Shown here piece after piece: positions 35,587-45,700 of a stretch of DNA of 64,000 bases. Under the pieces are notes generated by a model. It ran no database searches, had not been told where the DNA came from, and worked only from the letters and a program-made list of their open reading frames with translations. A program made the translations under genes and the position numbers. Origin of the DNA: Scalindua_A sp046757465 (GTDB taxonomy: Bacteria; Planctomycetota; Brocadiia; Brocadiales; Scalinduaceae); assembly GCA_046757465.1 (NCBI GenBank), contig JBHHYH010000010.1, positions 3,960-67,959 of the forward strand. The letters are read 5' to 3'. How positions within the stretch are numbered: position 1 is the first letter of the stretch; each line of letters starts with the position of its first letter.

Positions 35587-37605
35587 TTAATCTTTTTTCC
35601 GATGAGAATGAGCAATGCCTGGTTCACACCCGGCTTGTACTTCTGAACCCTCAATCTCAAGTGCGCGTCTATCTGCCATGTCATAAAGCTTTCTCTCCTT
35701 CTTCACATTTATGCCCAGCGCATCTCGCTTCTTCTCTATATGGTCTATCATGAGCTTTGCCATCTTGTTAACATCAGGCTCAAATGCCCATTTAGCGCCC
35801 ACAATATCCTCTAATCCCTCACATAATAATTTATCTAGATCCGGCGCTCCTGCAACCGGCGTCTTCGTCCCAAATATCGTAAAGACACCACTCGTGACAA
35901 AGTAATGTCCGATAGTCAGGGCTTTTTCGTGCATCCAGTCAAAACACGCACCTGCTACCGGAAGCTCACTTATATCACTGCCAAGTCCACCTTCCTTTAC
36001 CATCTCTGAGCACGCAATGAGTATCCTGCTGTTATCCACACATGAGCCTGCATGGAGTACAGGTGGCATTCCCACAGCTTCACATACCTCTCTCAAGCCT
36101 TCTCCTGCATATTCCATAAATTCAGGTACCATCATACCTTCCCTGCCACACTCAGCCGCCGCACATCCGGTCTGTACTACCAGAATATTATTGGATATCA
36201 ACTGCTTTACCAGCGCCATATATGGCTGTTGATCCGGCCATACCGTAGAACTCGTACATCCCACAACTCCAGCCACACCTCGTATCCTGCCATTCATAAT
36301 ATTATCATTAAGCGGTCTGTATGATGCCCTGAATTTACCTCCCAGCATATACTTTATGGTCTCGTGACTGAAACCTATTACTAATTGAGACTTGCTGCCC
36401 TTCGGGATAAATACCTTAGACTTGTCCCTGTTGGGATAGTTCTTAATTGCCATCCTTACTATTTCATGCGCCTTCTCGTACGCATTCTCATCATTTATCT
36501 CTATATGCTCAGCGCCTACGATCTTTGCCTTGGGAGAAGTCGTTATCATCTTTGTGTGATAATAACCGGCCACATCTACATCCGCCTGCATCACACACTG
36601 TATATCCACCGTAATCACCTCTATAGCGCCTGTTGCAATCGCCATCTCCTGCATCTTCATATGCCCCGCAAGCGGTATCCCATGCCTCATCAACATCTCA
36701 TTCGCCGTACAGCAGACACCGGCAACACTGATCCCCTTTGCCCCCACCTCCTTAGCCTCATTTATTAGCTCAGGATCCTGTGACGCTACTGCTATCATCT
36801 CTGACATCTGGGGCTCATGCCCATGTACGAGTATGTTTACCTCATCATCCTTTATCACTCCAAGATTTGCAGTACCACGCGTAGGTTTGGGAGTACCAAA
36901 GAGTATGTCCTGAAGCTCTGTGGCTATCATCGCTCCGCCCCAGCCATCTGCAAGTGATGTCCTGCATGCTTGCATAATAAGATTTTTGTAGTTTTGATCA
37001 GTACCCATGCCTGTACGATGCATGGATTCTGTTACTTCTCTATCAATAGCCCTGGGTGTTACATCGAGTTTTTCCCATACTTTTTGCCTGTTAATGGGTG
37101 CACGAGTCGTAAACCTCTGGGTACCATAAGCCTTACCGAACTCTGCAAGGGCCATTTCTCCAACTTCCTCTGCGATTTCCTCAATCTTACGATCCTTGGT
37201 AGAGACATCAAATGTCTTTGCTACCTCAAATAGTTTTTTTGTGTCCGTTATCCTGTATCCGGGCGCCTCGCCCCTGGCCACGGCTACGAGAAGGTGAGCG
37301 ACTGATCTTCCATGGTCTGAATGAGCTGCTGCACCAGCGGCAACGATACGCGCATAGTGTCTGGCCGCAATAGTGTTTGCATCAGCGCCACATACTCCCC
37401 TCCGTGGGCCTCTACCAAATGGGTCAACGTTACATGGCCCCATCTGGCAGTGCCTGCAGCAAAGTCCAAGTTGACCAAAACCACATTGCGGTTGTTGGGA
37501 ATCGTACCTGTCAAAGGCGCTCTCTATTCCTTGTTCCTTCATTCGTTTAAGTAAATCCAGGGATACCTGGTCTGAGCCTTCATATTTTTTTGTCATTTTA
37601 CACAC
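35587..37605 (-). CDS. acsA: Carbon monoxide dehydrogenase catalytic subunit
   Basis: A 672-residue Ni-Fe CODH (also called CooS). B/D-cluster Cys motifs are at about 41-77 in 'CGFGQLGLCCRHCQMGPCNV' and 'RGVCGAD'. C-cluster ligands are in 'VGAKGISVAGVCCTANEM', 'IMNGRIRGVAGVVGCTSS', 'GCAAAECGREG' and 'HAGSCVDNSRI'. It interconverts CO2 and CO and feeds CO by tunnel to AcsB. Its start overlaps the end of the upstream cooC by 13 bases. Confidence 0.96.
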   Translation of the reverse strand: MCKMTKKYEGSDQVSLDLLKRMKEQGIESAFDRYDSQQPQCGFGQLGLCCRHCQMGPCNVDPFGRGPRRGVCGADANTIAARHYARIVAAGAAAHSDHGRSVAHLLVAVARGEAPGYRITDTKKLFEVAKTFDVSTKDRKIEEIAEEVGEMALAEFGKAYGTQRFTTRAPINRQKVWEKLDVTPRAIDREVTESMHRTGMGTDQNYKNLIMQACRTSLADGWGGAMIATELQDILFGTPKPTRGTANLGVIKDDEVNILVHGHEPQMSEMIAVASQDPELINEAKEVGAKGISVAGVCCTANEMLMRHGIPLAGHMKMQEMAIATGAIEVITVDIQCVMQADVDVAGYYHTKMITTSPKAKIVGAEHIEINDENAYEKAHEIVRMAIKNYPNRDKSKVFIPKGSKSQLVIGFSHETIKYMLGGKFRASYRPLNDNIMNGRIRGVAGVVGCTSSTVWPDQQPYMALVKQLISNNILVVQTGCAAAECGREGMMVPEFMEYAGEGLREVCEAVGMPPVLHAGSCVDNSRILIACSEMVKEGGLGSDISELPVAGACFDWMHEKALTIGHYFVTSGVFTIFGTKTPVAGAPDLDKLLCEGLEDIVGAKWAFEPDVNKMAKLMIDHIEKKRDALGINVKKERKLYDMADRRALEIEGSEVQAGCEPGIAHSHRKKD

Positions 37606-38363
37606 TCCTTTAATTTAAACATTACATCTTTAACTTCTGATAATAACTGCTCATTATTACTAAATGCAGCTTCTCCTTTTAAGTCAGATTCGATTAATTT
37701 ACTGTTATATGAAATCGTCCCCAGTAAAGATATATCGCCAAGTTCATTCTTTAAAAATTCCTTGTGAGTGTCATTCATTACTTTATTTCCAACTGCATAG
37801 ACAGTTTTTATTCCTAAGTCACCAGCAAGTTTTTTGATCTGAAAAGCTGTATGGATACTTCTTTTCCCTGGTTCTACAACCACTATCAATGCCGTAACAG
37901 CCCTTATCGATGCTCGTCCCAAATGTTCAATACCTGCCTCCATATCCACGATAACTACTTCATCTCTTTGTAATATTAAATGATTTAATAATGACTTTAA
38001 CATGACACCCTCAGGGCAAGCACATCCGCTACCACCACGCTTGATTGTACCGAGGGTCATTAATCTTAAACCATTGTTTGATATAGAATATTTTTCTGGG
38101 AGGTCATTGACAGTTGGATTTAATTTAAAAAACTTGCCGTATTCGTCTGGAGATGCTCCGGTACGCTCCTTTATAAGTTCCTTTAATTCAACCAGCGGTG
38201 TTATTTTTTCAGCATCCCTAATTCCCAGCGCTGAAGCTAAATTAGTATCAGGATCTGCATCTATGGCTATTACTTTATTCCCTTCATCGGCAAAGAGCTT
38301 TGATAGCGCAGCGACTAACGTAGTCTTTCCCACACCACCTTTGCCTGAGACTGCTATTTTCAT
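37593..38363 (-). CDS. cooC: CODH nickel-insertion accessory ATPase CooC
   Basis: A 256-residue MinD-like ATPase and the first gene of the acs operon. Deviant Walker A 'VSGKGGVGKTTL', switch I 'IDADPDTNLASALG', Ni-binding Cys-x-Cys in 'GGSGCACPEGV', and 'VVDMEAGIEHLGRASI'. I start it at the ATG at 38363, directly before the P-loop strand; a TTG at 38399 would add 12 unlikely residues. It overlaps acsA, so the CODH and its Ni chaperone are translated together. Confidence 0.93.
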   Translation of the reverse strand: MKIAVSGKGGVGKTTLVAALSKLFADEGNKVIAIDADPDTNLASALGIRDAEKITPLVELKELIKERTGASPDEYGKFFKLNPTVNDLPEKYSISNNGLRLMTLGTIKRGGSGCACPEGVMLKSLLNHLILQRDEVVIVDMEAGIEHLGRASIRAVTALIVVVEPGKRSIHTAFQIKKLAGDLGIKTVYAVGNKVMNDTHKEFLKNELGDISLLGTISYNSKLIESDLKGEAAFSNNEQLLSEVKDVMFKLKECVK

Positions 38364-38407
38364 TTGATTATTACTTAATAAACGAGTAGTAAAGTGCAAA
38401 ACATTAA

Positions 38408-38435
38408 ATTATACTTTAAAATAATTTTGTGTCAA
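38408..38435 (-). promoter_or_regulatory. Promoter of the acs operon
   Basis: On the minus strand TTGACA (38435-38430) and TATAAT (38413-38408) are both perfect consensus boxes, 16 bases apart. Transcription would start near 38401, about 38 bases before cooC. Confidence 0.85.
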
Positions 38436-38602
38436 ATGTTTATTGTTACGACAAAAAAAGAAGACGTTTTGTAGTATTGGTATGAGAATAGAGTCAATTA
38501 TCTGAAAAATAAACATTTTCAGTTTTTTTCTTTTTGTTGTAGCTATGCCACGTTATGATACAAAAAATCAAATATCCCGAAGGGTTTTGATTAAATATAT
38601 TT

Positions 38603-39898
38603 ATGACTGATATAAATAAGAAATTAATAGTTTTTGATACTGACGGCGTAATCTTCAAAAGCCAATTGTTGTTACGTCTTTCCTGGCATTCAGGTGTTTT
38701 TACTTATTTACGAGCTTTGTTTCTATGTTTTATGTTTGGTATTAATCGTTTAACTATGCGGGTATTGCTTGAAAGGGTATATGACAAATTAAAAGACGTA
38801 AAGGAAGAAGAATTCTGGCGAGTGTATTATAAAATGAAGCTGGTAAGAAGCGCTGAAGAGGCAATTCGCTGTATTAGGAACAATGGTCATTACGTTGCCT
38901 TAATAAGCAGTGGTGTACCTGATTTTTTAATGAGACGTCTTGCAAAAAGATTACATGCAAGTTATGGATATGGAATAGATACAAAGATGGATAAAGGTAT
39001 CTTTACTGGTGAAATTAGCGGTTCTCTTTCTTTTCATGAGGGGAAGGTTCAAGTTGTTGAGCAGATACTGAAAGAAAACAGAATTACGTGGGATGATGTA
39101 ATTGTAGTAGGGGATGATCGTAATAATCTTGATATTATGGCTCTTGCAAAGGTCAGTATTGGTTTTAACTCAAATTATTCTGTTCGTAAGAAAGCAAAAT
39201 ACCTGGCTGATGGCAATGACTTGAAAGAGGTTCTAAGCTATATTGAGTTTGAGGAAGATCCGTCTTTCTCAGAATTAAGCTCAAAATTGAGTCAGGAGTT
39301 TACCCATTCATGGCGCCAGGAATTTAGACGCAAAGCCATTCACTTTGGCGCTGTGTTGGTTCCATTATTTGCAGGTGTTAACTTTACACTTACGCTAGAT
39401 CTGCTGATAATAATTACGGTGTTATTTATGTTTTCTGAATTGCTAAGGCTTAATGGGATTTCATTTCCTATTATGAACCTTATTACGAGATTATGCATAC
39501 GCACCGGTGAGCAAAGGCGTTTTACCTTAGCCCCTGTTACATTATCACTGGGTATAATACTTTCCCTGCTACTATTTCCAAAATTAATAGCTTGTATTGT
39601 TATAATTATAGTGGCTTTTTCTGATAGCATAGCAACCGTAATTGGAAGATTTTATGGAAGACTTAGAATACCCTATAATCATGGAAAAACCGTGGAAGGT
39701 TCAATAGCTTTTTTTGTCTCTGCCTTTGTGTGCTCTATTCTTTATGTGCCTTTAGGGATTGCATTGATAGTGTCTTTTGTTTCATGTATAATAGAGTCAT
39801 TACCCTTCAAAATAGATAATATATCGGTCCCTTTGGGGACAGGATTTTTCTTAGAAATGATAACCAGCCCGACCATGTCGTTCTGGCGGGTGGGTTAG
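38603..39898 (+). CDS. HAD phosphatase fused to a CTP-dependent polyprenol/phytol kinase-like membrane domain
   Basis: A 431-residue fusion. Residues 1-215 are a HAD phosphatase: 'VFDTDGVIF' (nucleophile Asp12), 'ALISSGVPDF' (motif II), a Lys in 'HEGKVQVV' and 'IVVGDDRNNLDIM' (motif IV). Residues about 230-431 hold six to seven membrane helices and the pattern 'RKAIHFGAVL', 'AFSDSIATVIGRFYGR' and 'HGKTVEGSIAFF', as in dolichol/phytol kinases (SEC59/VTE5) and CDP-diglyceride synthase relatives. A paired kinase and phosphatase could set the phosphorylation state of an isoprenoid alcohol or lipid. That is inference. Confidence 0.8.
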   Translation: MTDINKKLIVFDTDGVIFKSQLLLRLSWHSGVFTYLRALFLCFMFGINRLTMRVLLERVYDKLKDVKEEEFWRVYYKMKLVRSAEEAIRCIRNNGHYVALISSGVPDFLMRRLAKRLHASYGYGIDTKMDKGIFTGEISGSLSFHEGKVQVVEQILKENRITWDDVIVVGDDRNNLDIMALAKVSIGFNSNYSVRKKAKYLADGNDLKEVLSYIEFEEDPSFSELSSKLSQEFTHSWRQEFRRKAIHFGAVLVPLFAGVNFTLTLDLLIIITVLFMFSELLRLNGISFPIMNLITRLCIRTGEQRRFTLAPVTLSLGIILSLLLFPKLIACIVIIIVAFSDSIATVIGRFYGRLRIPYNHGKTVEGSIAFFVSAFVCSILYVPLGIALIVSFVSCIIESLPFKIDNISVPLGTGFFLEMITSPTMSFWRVG

Positions 39899-39926
39899 CT
39901 TATTTTGCTTGAAAGAGTATGATGCC

Positions 39927-40343
39927 ATGAGGATACTGGGAATTGATTATGGTGAAAAGAGGATTGGGCTGGCTATCAGCGATCCATTGGGCTTAACTGC
40001 TCAAGGGCTCCCAACAATTGAACGTGCAAACGGTGAAGATTATTTAGAGAAGTTGGCTGACGTAATAAAGGAAAAAGGCGTAAGCAGGATAATCGTTGGT
40101 CTTCCCAAAAGCATGAATGATACTATAGGGAAGAAGGCTGAGGAGGTTCTTGAATTTGTTGAAGTACTTAAATCAAACCTCAATCTTCCTGTTATGACTG
40201 TCGATGAACGACTGACAACCGTAAGGGCGTACAGGGCCATGTCAGATACTAAAATGTCATTAAGAAAAAAGCAAAAGAAGGTTGACATGATTTCCGCACA
40301 ATTTATCCTTCAGAGCTATCTGGATAGAAGTAAAGAGGACTAA
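39927..40343 (+). CDS. yqgF: YqgF/RuvX-family Holliday-junction resolvase-like RNase H fold protein
   Basis: A 138-residue protein. 'MRILGIDYGEKRIGLAISDP' holds the first acidic residue, 'RIIVGLPKSMND' the second strand, and 'VDERLTTVRA' the conserved Asp-Glu-Arg. Members process the 5' end of 16S rRNA precursor. I use the ATG at 39927, where the family's first strand begins; a TTG at 39909 is unlikely. It follows the fusion gene by 28 bases. Confidence 0.9.
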   Translation: MRILGIDYGEKRIGLAISDPLGLTAQGLPTIERANGEDYLEKLADVIKEKGVSRIIVGLPKSMNDTIGKKAEEVLEFVEVLKSNLNLPVMTVDERLTTVRAYRAMSDTKMSLRKKQKKVDMISAQFILQSYLDRSKED

Positions 40344-40352
40344 AATAATTCA

Positions 40353-40426
40353 GGTTAAGTAGTCAGGTAAAGGTTACGATGCCAGTTTGGTTTAAGGGTC
40401 AAGTAGTTCCACACTTTACCTTAACC
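40353..40426. repeat. Imperfect palindrome after yqgF
   Basis: AGGTAAAG (40365-40372) pairs with CTTTACCT (40414-40421), and GGTTAAG (40353-40359) can pair with CTTAACC (40420-40426) instead. I see no gene in 40344-40562. Confidence 0.35.
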
Positions 40427-40562
40427 CAACTACCAGACCGGCTTCCTTGCCTTAACCGTTACCCTAGCCTAAACTTGTGTAATTCTTTGAATTACGGCAA
40501 TGCCAATCAAAGGTCGGAATTGCTTAGTAATTTTGTTCTGGATTTAGGAAATAAGATACTAA

Positions 40563-41831
40563 ATGGATGGGACAAATAATTCTCAACTAAAACACAAAAA
40601 ACCCGAGCTGGTTGCTCCTGCGGGAGACATGGACAAGTTAAAGACAGCTATTGCGTACGGTGCTGATGCGGTTTATGCAGGTGGTAAGGAATTCAATTTA
40701 AGAAATGCTGCATCTAATTTATCTTTCAGCGATATTGAGAAGGCCATCGATTATGTGCATGAAAGAAACAAAAAAATTTATATACCCCTTAATATATTTG
40801 CCCATAATCACCACATTCCTAAAATAGAACAATATCTAAAGGAATTATCAAAATATCCTGTTGACGCCTTAATTATATCTGATCCGGGGATACTAGAGAT
40901 TGTTAAGGATGTCCTGCCTGAAATACCCATCCATCTCAGTACTCAGGCTAACTGCACAAATAGCAAATCAGCAGAGTTCTGGTTCAGACAGGGTGTTAAG
41001 AGAGTTGTACTGGCAAGAGAAATGTCGTTGGATGAGATATCGGAGACAAGCTCTGGTGGCAGTTACGAAACAGAGGTTTTTGTACATGGCGCCATGTGTA
41101 TTTCTTACTCAGGAAGGTGTTATCTTAGTTCATACATGGCAGGCCGTGGCGCAAATGAGGGAGATTGTGCGCAATCGTGTAGATGGAAATATTCTATCGT
41201 AGAAGAAAAACGCCCCAATGAGTTCTTCGATGTTTTCGAAGATGGAGGGCTTACGTCGATTATGAGTTCTCGTGACTTATGCATGATTCAACATATTCCA
41301 GAATTGATATCTGCAGGTATTGATGCGTGGAAAATAGAAGGCCGAATGAAGAGTCAATATTATGTTGCTACCGTGACAAGGATATATCGTGAGGCAATTG
41401 ATGCCTTTTTTAAGAATGATGTTTATGAGTATCAAAGCAAGTGGCTGGATGAATTGAAGAGGATTAGCCACAGAGGATATTGTACCGGCTTTTTCTTCGG
41501 CAGTCCGGGTGCGAACGGACAAAACGTAAGTTCTGGAGATGGATATGTTAGAACGCACAAAATCCTTGGCTTGTTTGACAGGCCTAAGGATGGAAAGTTT
41601 GCTGAAGTGTTGGTCAAGAACAAGATTGAAGTGGGTGACGACATTGAAGTGATGGGAAAGAGACCGGAGCAGGACTTTGTTCAAAATATTAAAGAGATGT
41701 ATAATCAAGAAATGGAGCCAATCGAAAAGGCAAACCCAGGGCAACGCGTATTTATCATCCCCGAAAGACCTGTTGAAAAATACTTTATGATAAGAAAAAG
41801 GATGAAGCCTTCCTGTGCTGAAACCATCTGA
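40563..41831 (+). CDS. Peptidase U32-family protein (TrhP/RlhA-like)
   Basis: A 422-residue U32 protein. 'KPELVAPAGDMDKLKTAIAY' and 'GADAVYAGGKEFNLR' open the TIM-barrel-like domain, and 'REMSLDEI' and 'VFVHGAMCISYSGRCYLSSY' follow. Together with 'GDCAQSCRWKY', that gives four conserved Cys, likely an Fe-S site. Despite the family name, characterised members (TrhP, RlhA) hydroxylate uridine or cytidine in tRNA or rRNA. The C-terminal small beta domain is present. Substrate not decidable here. Confidence 0.88.
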   Translation: MDGTNNSQLKHKKPELVAPAGDMDKLKTAIAYGADAVYAGGKEFNLRNAASNLSFSDIEKAIDYVHERNKKIYIPLNIFAHNHHIPKIEQYLKELSKYPVDALIISDPGILEIVKDVLPEIPIHLSTQANCTNSKSAEFWFRQGVKRVVLAREMSLDEISETSSGGSYETEVFVHGAMCISYSGRCYLSSYMAGRGANEGDCAQSCRWKYSIVEEKRPNEFFDVFEDGGLTSIMSSRDLCMIQHIPELISAGIDAWKIEGRMKSQYYVATVTRIYREAIDAFFKNDVYEYQSKWLDELKRISHRGYCTGFFFGSPGANGQNVSSGDGYVRTHKILGLFDRPKDGKFAEVLVKNKIEVGDDIEVMGKRPEQDFVQNIKEMYNQEMEPIEKANPGQRVFIIPERPVEKYFMIRKRMKPSCAETI

Positions 41832-41924
41832 CATAATCCGCAAAATTCATATTTGACCTAAACTAGTTTATTTGTTACATTTTTAATTAAGATTACCCTA
41901 ATACCTAAAAGGAGATAAAAAATA

Positions 41925-42128
41925 ATGGCAAAACTTACAAATACGATACACCCTGTTACCATTGACAAACCTATGGTATTGATTCCAGTTGAAGAATATC
42001 TTATTTTACTTGAAGAGGTAGGGTATAAACCTACCCCAAAATTAGACCGCGAGATCACTCAAGCCAGAGCTCGTTTCCGCAATGGCAAAACCATACCATG
42101 GAAATCTTTGAAACGTGAACTCAAGTAA
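41925..42128 (+). CDS. RelB-like antitoxin
   Basis: A 67-residue protein. 'IDKPMVLIPVEEYLILLEEVG' forms a small dimerising N-domain and 'FRNGKTIPWKSLKRELK' is the typical C-terminal toxin-binding tail ('GKTIPWxxLKxEL'). A weak AGGAG lies 11 bases upstream (41910-41914). Its last 14 bases overlap the start of a RelE-like frame, the usual antitoxin-toxin layout. Confidence 0.75.
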   Translation: MAKLTNTIHPVTIDKPMVLIPVEEYLILLEEVGYKPTPKLDREITQARARFRNGKTIPWKSLKRELK

Positions 42129-42386
42129 ATATATAATTGAAGTTGATCCAAAGGCAGCCAGAGATCTTAAAAAACTCCGTCGTACTAATTTTGCTCTTAC
42201 CAAACGAATTATCAAACTTATTGGTCCATTCCTTCAAATCCATCTTTAGGAAAACCACTCAAAGGTCATAAGCGAGGTTGTTATTCCTTGCGATCAGGAG
42301 ATTACCGTATTATTTACGAGGTTTACGTTTCTAGAAAGATTATTCATATCATTCGGGTAGGACACCGAAAAGATATCTATCGTTAA
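42115..42386 (+). pseudogene. RelE/ParE-family toxin, frameshifted
   Basis: From GTG 42115 the frame reads 'YIIEVDPKAARDLKKLRR' and continues to 'KLIGPFLQIHL' before a TAG. The rest of a RelE-type toxin lies in another frame: 'IPSNPSLGKPLKGHKRG', 'CYSLRSGDYRIIYEV' and 'KIIHIIRVGHRKDIYR', ending at TAA 42386. One lost or two gained bases near 42224-42232 explain it. Together the parts are of normal length (about 90 residues), with the family's C-terminal Arg/His/Arg residues. The toxin is probably dead while the antitoxin is intact. A sequencing error is possible. Confidence 0.78.
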
Positions 42387-42723
42387 AATCCCAAATTCGC
42401 TTTAGTTGAACATAGAAAGGAAAAAGACGTACGCAATGTGATGAGAGTGTTCCTTTCCATAAACGTAAATGTGGTAAAAAAGCACCACGTTAATAGAGGT
42501 AACCCCCTTCATCCATCTTTCCTTAATTTCTTATTCGTCTATGTATCAAGTCAAGACCTGATAATATGAGAGATGATTCCTAACAAGAGTGCAGATTCTT
42601 GTCGAGGATATTCTCATGAACAAAGGTTGGAATTTTATTATCAATGACCTCTCAGGGGAGAGGTATGCCCTCCATTTTCCCATGGCCGCCATTTCTTCAG
42701 GCCACAAACGTGAATCTGGCAAT
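42387..42723. other. Gene-free stretch
   Basis: No open frame of note, no clear promoter. A short GTTTACGTTTC/GAAACGT-like inverted relation exists but is weak. Confidence 0.3.
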
Positions 42724-42755
42724 AAAAAAAGGCAGAGCCATTTCTGACCCTGCCC
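42724..42755 (-). terminator. Rho-independent terminator of the SBBP gene
   Basis: On the minus strand GGCAGGG (42754-42748) pairs with CTCTGCC (42737-42731), seven pairs including one G-U, followed by seven T's. It lies 34 bases after the stop of the 1160-residue gene. Confidence 0.8.
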
Positions 42756-42788
42756 TCTTCTCCAGTTTAAGTCTTACTATATGATCAT

Positions 42789-45700
42789 TTACTTACGATG
42801 AACAACTATATTACCACCTCCTATTGGTTGATCAGTACCGTTGTCATACTTATCGGTTTCGACACCTCCAAATTCCTCCCAAATCCTTATTCTAAAGGTA
42901 TCAGGGGCAGTATCTCCTGCCCAGATCATAAACTTGTAATCACCTGCACCGTTGATGGTACCTGATCCCTTGAACTTAGCATAGTTAGCACCAGTTACCA
43001 CTAGCCATTGGTACTCAGAACTGTGAAAGTTTAAGTCTGCTGCCTTGAATACAAACTCGGTTTGACCGGTTGGTATTGTAGCGCCTTTCTTGTACCTGGA
43101 TACGAACCCAAAGTTCGCTTTGCCTGTAGCGATAACATCATCTTTATACGCTCCCTCTGGTGAATTTATCCAACCACCACCAGTTACGAAGCCTGCACTT
43201 GGGTCATAAACAGCTAATGTAACTTCTGTCTGTGAATCTGCTAACAAACAATCATCACCATCGAATGAAATCGTAACCGTATAAACACCAACCGGAACGA
43301 AAATCGTCGCTTCTGCGTTACCAATGGTAATGGTATTATCGGTTTCGGTAAATGTGTTACCATAACCATCAACAAGAACAAATAATACGGAACCAGCAGT
43401 AACAGGATTAGAATCCGCGTCCACAATCGTAACGCTCACAGTGACATTTCCTGTCGGCACAACAAATGCTCCGGTATAGCTGGTAGTAGTATCTTTGCCA
43501 CCGCCCGGGTAACACACTGCACAGTCATCATCACAGTCGCCTGATATTGCCGTTAACTCTGATTCTACTTTATATCCCGTAGGTCTTTCGCATGAGGTTG
43601 TATCTGTCGTACCGTCTGAATAACCGTCACCATCTGCGTCTTTGTACCATGTTTGACCCGGATGTTCGTTTGCATCATTATCATCGCAATCTGTATTATC
43701 TTCCACATAACCTTGAGGAGCTTCACAGGCCTGCATCGAAATAGCAGGATTACCAAAACCATCTCCATCAAAATCGAAGTAATATGTAATTGCATCTTCA
43801 TCAATTTCACCGTCGCAATCATTATCCTTGCCATCACATAGCTCTGGAGCACCAGGGTAAACATCTGGGTCTGTATCGTCACAGTCATCTGTAGAAGAGA
43901 ATCCATCTTCATCTACATCTTGTAAAAGCTCAAGCTTTGCCACAAAGGCGTCTCCTGGATCAAGAAAGCCCACATGCCCATTGTAGGTCTCATCAAAAGC
44001 CCCTTCCGTCGTGGGGAAGTCGCTTTGCTTCGTATATCCCGTCACATAGACATTTCTTGATGCATCTATTGCGATGCCTCCCCCATGGTTACCTTGAAGA
44101 TGATCGTTTTCAGAATTATGCCCACCAAGGAATGTGGAGTATAAGAGGCTAGTGCCTGTGGGATCTAGTTTGGATACGAAGACATCCTCACCAGAACCGT
44201 TTTTGCTCGGATCAAAGGCATCAGGCGTAGAGGGGAAGTACACAGAACTAGTAGTTCCTGCCACGTAGGCATTGCCTGACGTATCTACTGTTATATCAGC
44301 CTCCCAGTCCACATCTTCCCCACCCAAGAAGGTTGAGTAAACCAGACTAGAGAATGTGGAATCTAGCTTGGCCACAAAGACGTCCCCATTTGATGTAGAT
44401 CCGTCAATACCATATATTTTATCAAAAGCGTCTGGCGTGGTGGGGAAGTCGCCGGACAAAGTCACTCCCGCCACGTAAACATTACCCGATGTGTCAAGAG
44501 CTATGCCAGTACCCTTTTCGCTATGGCTCCCACCAAGGAGTGTGTAGTACAACACGCTGGGGCTTGTAGAATCCAGTTTAGCCACAAACGCATCATAGTC
44601 TCCTCCATTAAAGTCCGTATCATAAGCCCCCTCTGTGACAGGAATATCGGAAAAAGGCCAAACCTCTCCTGTAACATAAGCATAACCTGAGGCGTCAATA
44701 GCAATACCGATGCCGGCATCATAATTGCCGCCACCGAATAATGTGGAGTAAACAAGGCTAGTGCCAGTAGGGTCCAATTTAGTTACAAAGGCATCTGCAC
44801 ACTGACCAAATGGAACACATTTACGTATAGTGCCGTCGGTAGTGGGAAAGGTTTCACCATAAGTCAACCCAGTCACATAGGCATGGCCTAATGCGTCAAC
44901 GGCTATATCGTAGAGTCTGTCAATGTGGTATGTCCCAAGGTAAGTAGAATACATCAAGCTAGAGCCTGTGGGATCCAATTTAGTTATAAATGCATCTTCT
45001 CCCCAATCCCAACGGCCGTCATACACACTATCATATGCCCCTTCTGTGGTAGGGAAGTCGGAGGAAAAGGTAACACCCCCTACGTAGGCATTTCCTGATG
45101 TATCTATTTCTATACAGGTGGCCTTATCTCCATTTCTGTACTCTGTACCGCCCAAGTAAGTGGAATAAATAATGGTAGAACCTGTGGGATCCAATTTGGT
45201 CACAAACGCATCATAATGACCGCTGTTTGTTGTCTCATAAGCACTAAATGTGGTAGGAAAGTCTAGTGACATAGTACTTCCTGCCACATAAGCATTGCCA
45301 AAAGCGTCTACTGCTATATCAGCACCACCATCCGGGTGAGAACCGCCTAAGAAAGTAGAGTATACCAGACCTGGGTCTACGATGAGGGGATATTTCCTGT
45401 TATAGGATCCAACCTTAAAGCCGTATACATACTCTTCCGAGTTGCGAGATGCGAGTTTTGCGTTCTTTAGGAGTTTAAATCCTCCTTTAACTTCCACCCG
45501 TTTGCCATCTATGTCCTGATAACAATATGGCCTATTCTGAATTACTTTACCTTCTTTAAGGCCAATCTCCAAAGCTCCTTCTTTTGTAATACTTAAAGCC
45601 TGAATACCCTCATACGCTAATCGTACAATAGATAAATCTATACCAGGTTTTACCATGATGTCATATTCCATTTGATGGTTATTACCATAAAACTTCATAT

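Noticed and set aside
41277..41843. A 188-codon minus-strand frame
   Set aside because: Antisense to the U32-family gene, no ribosome-binding site, no recognisable motif.
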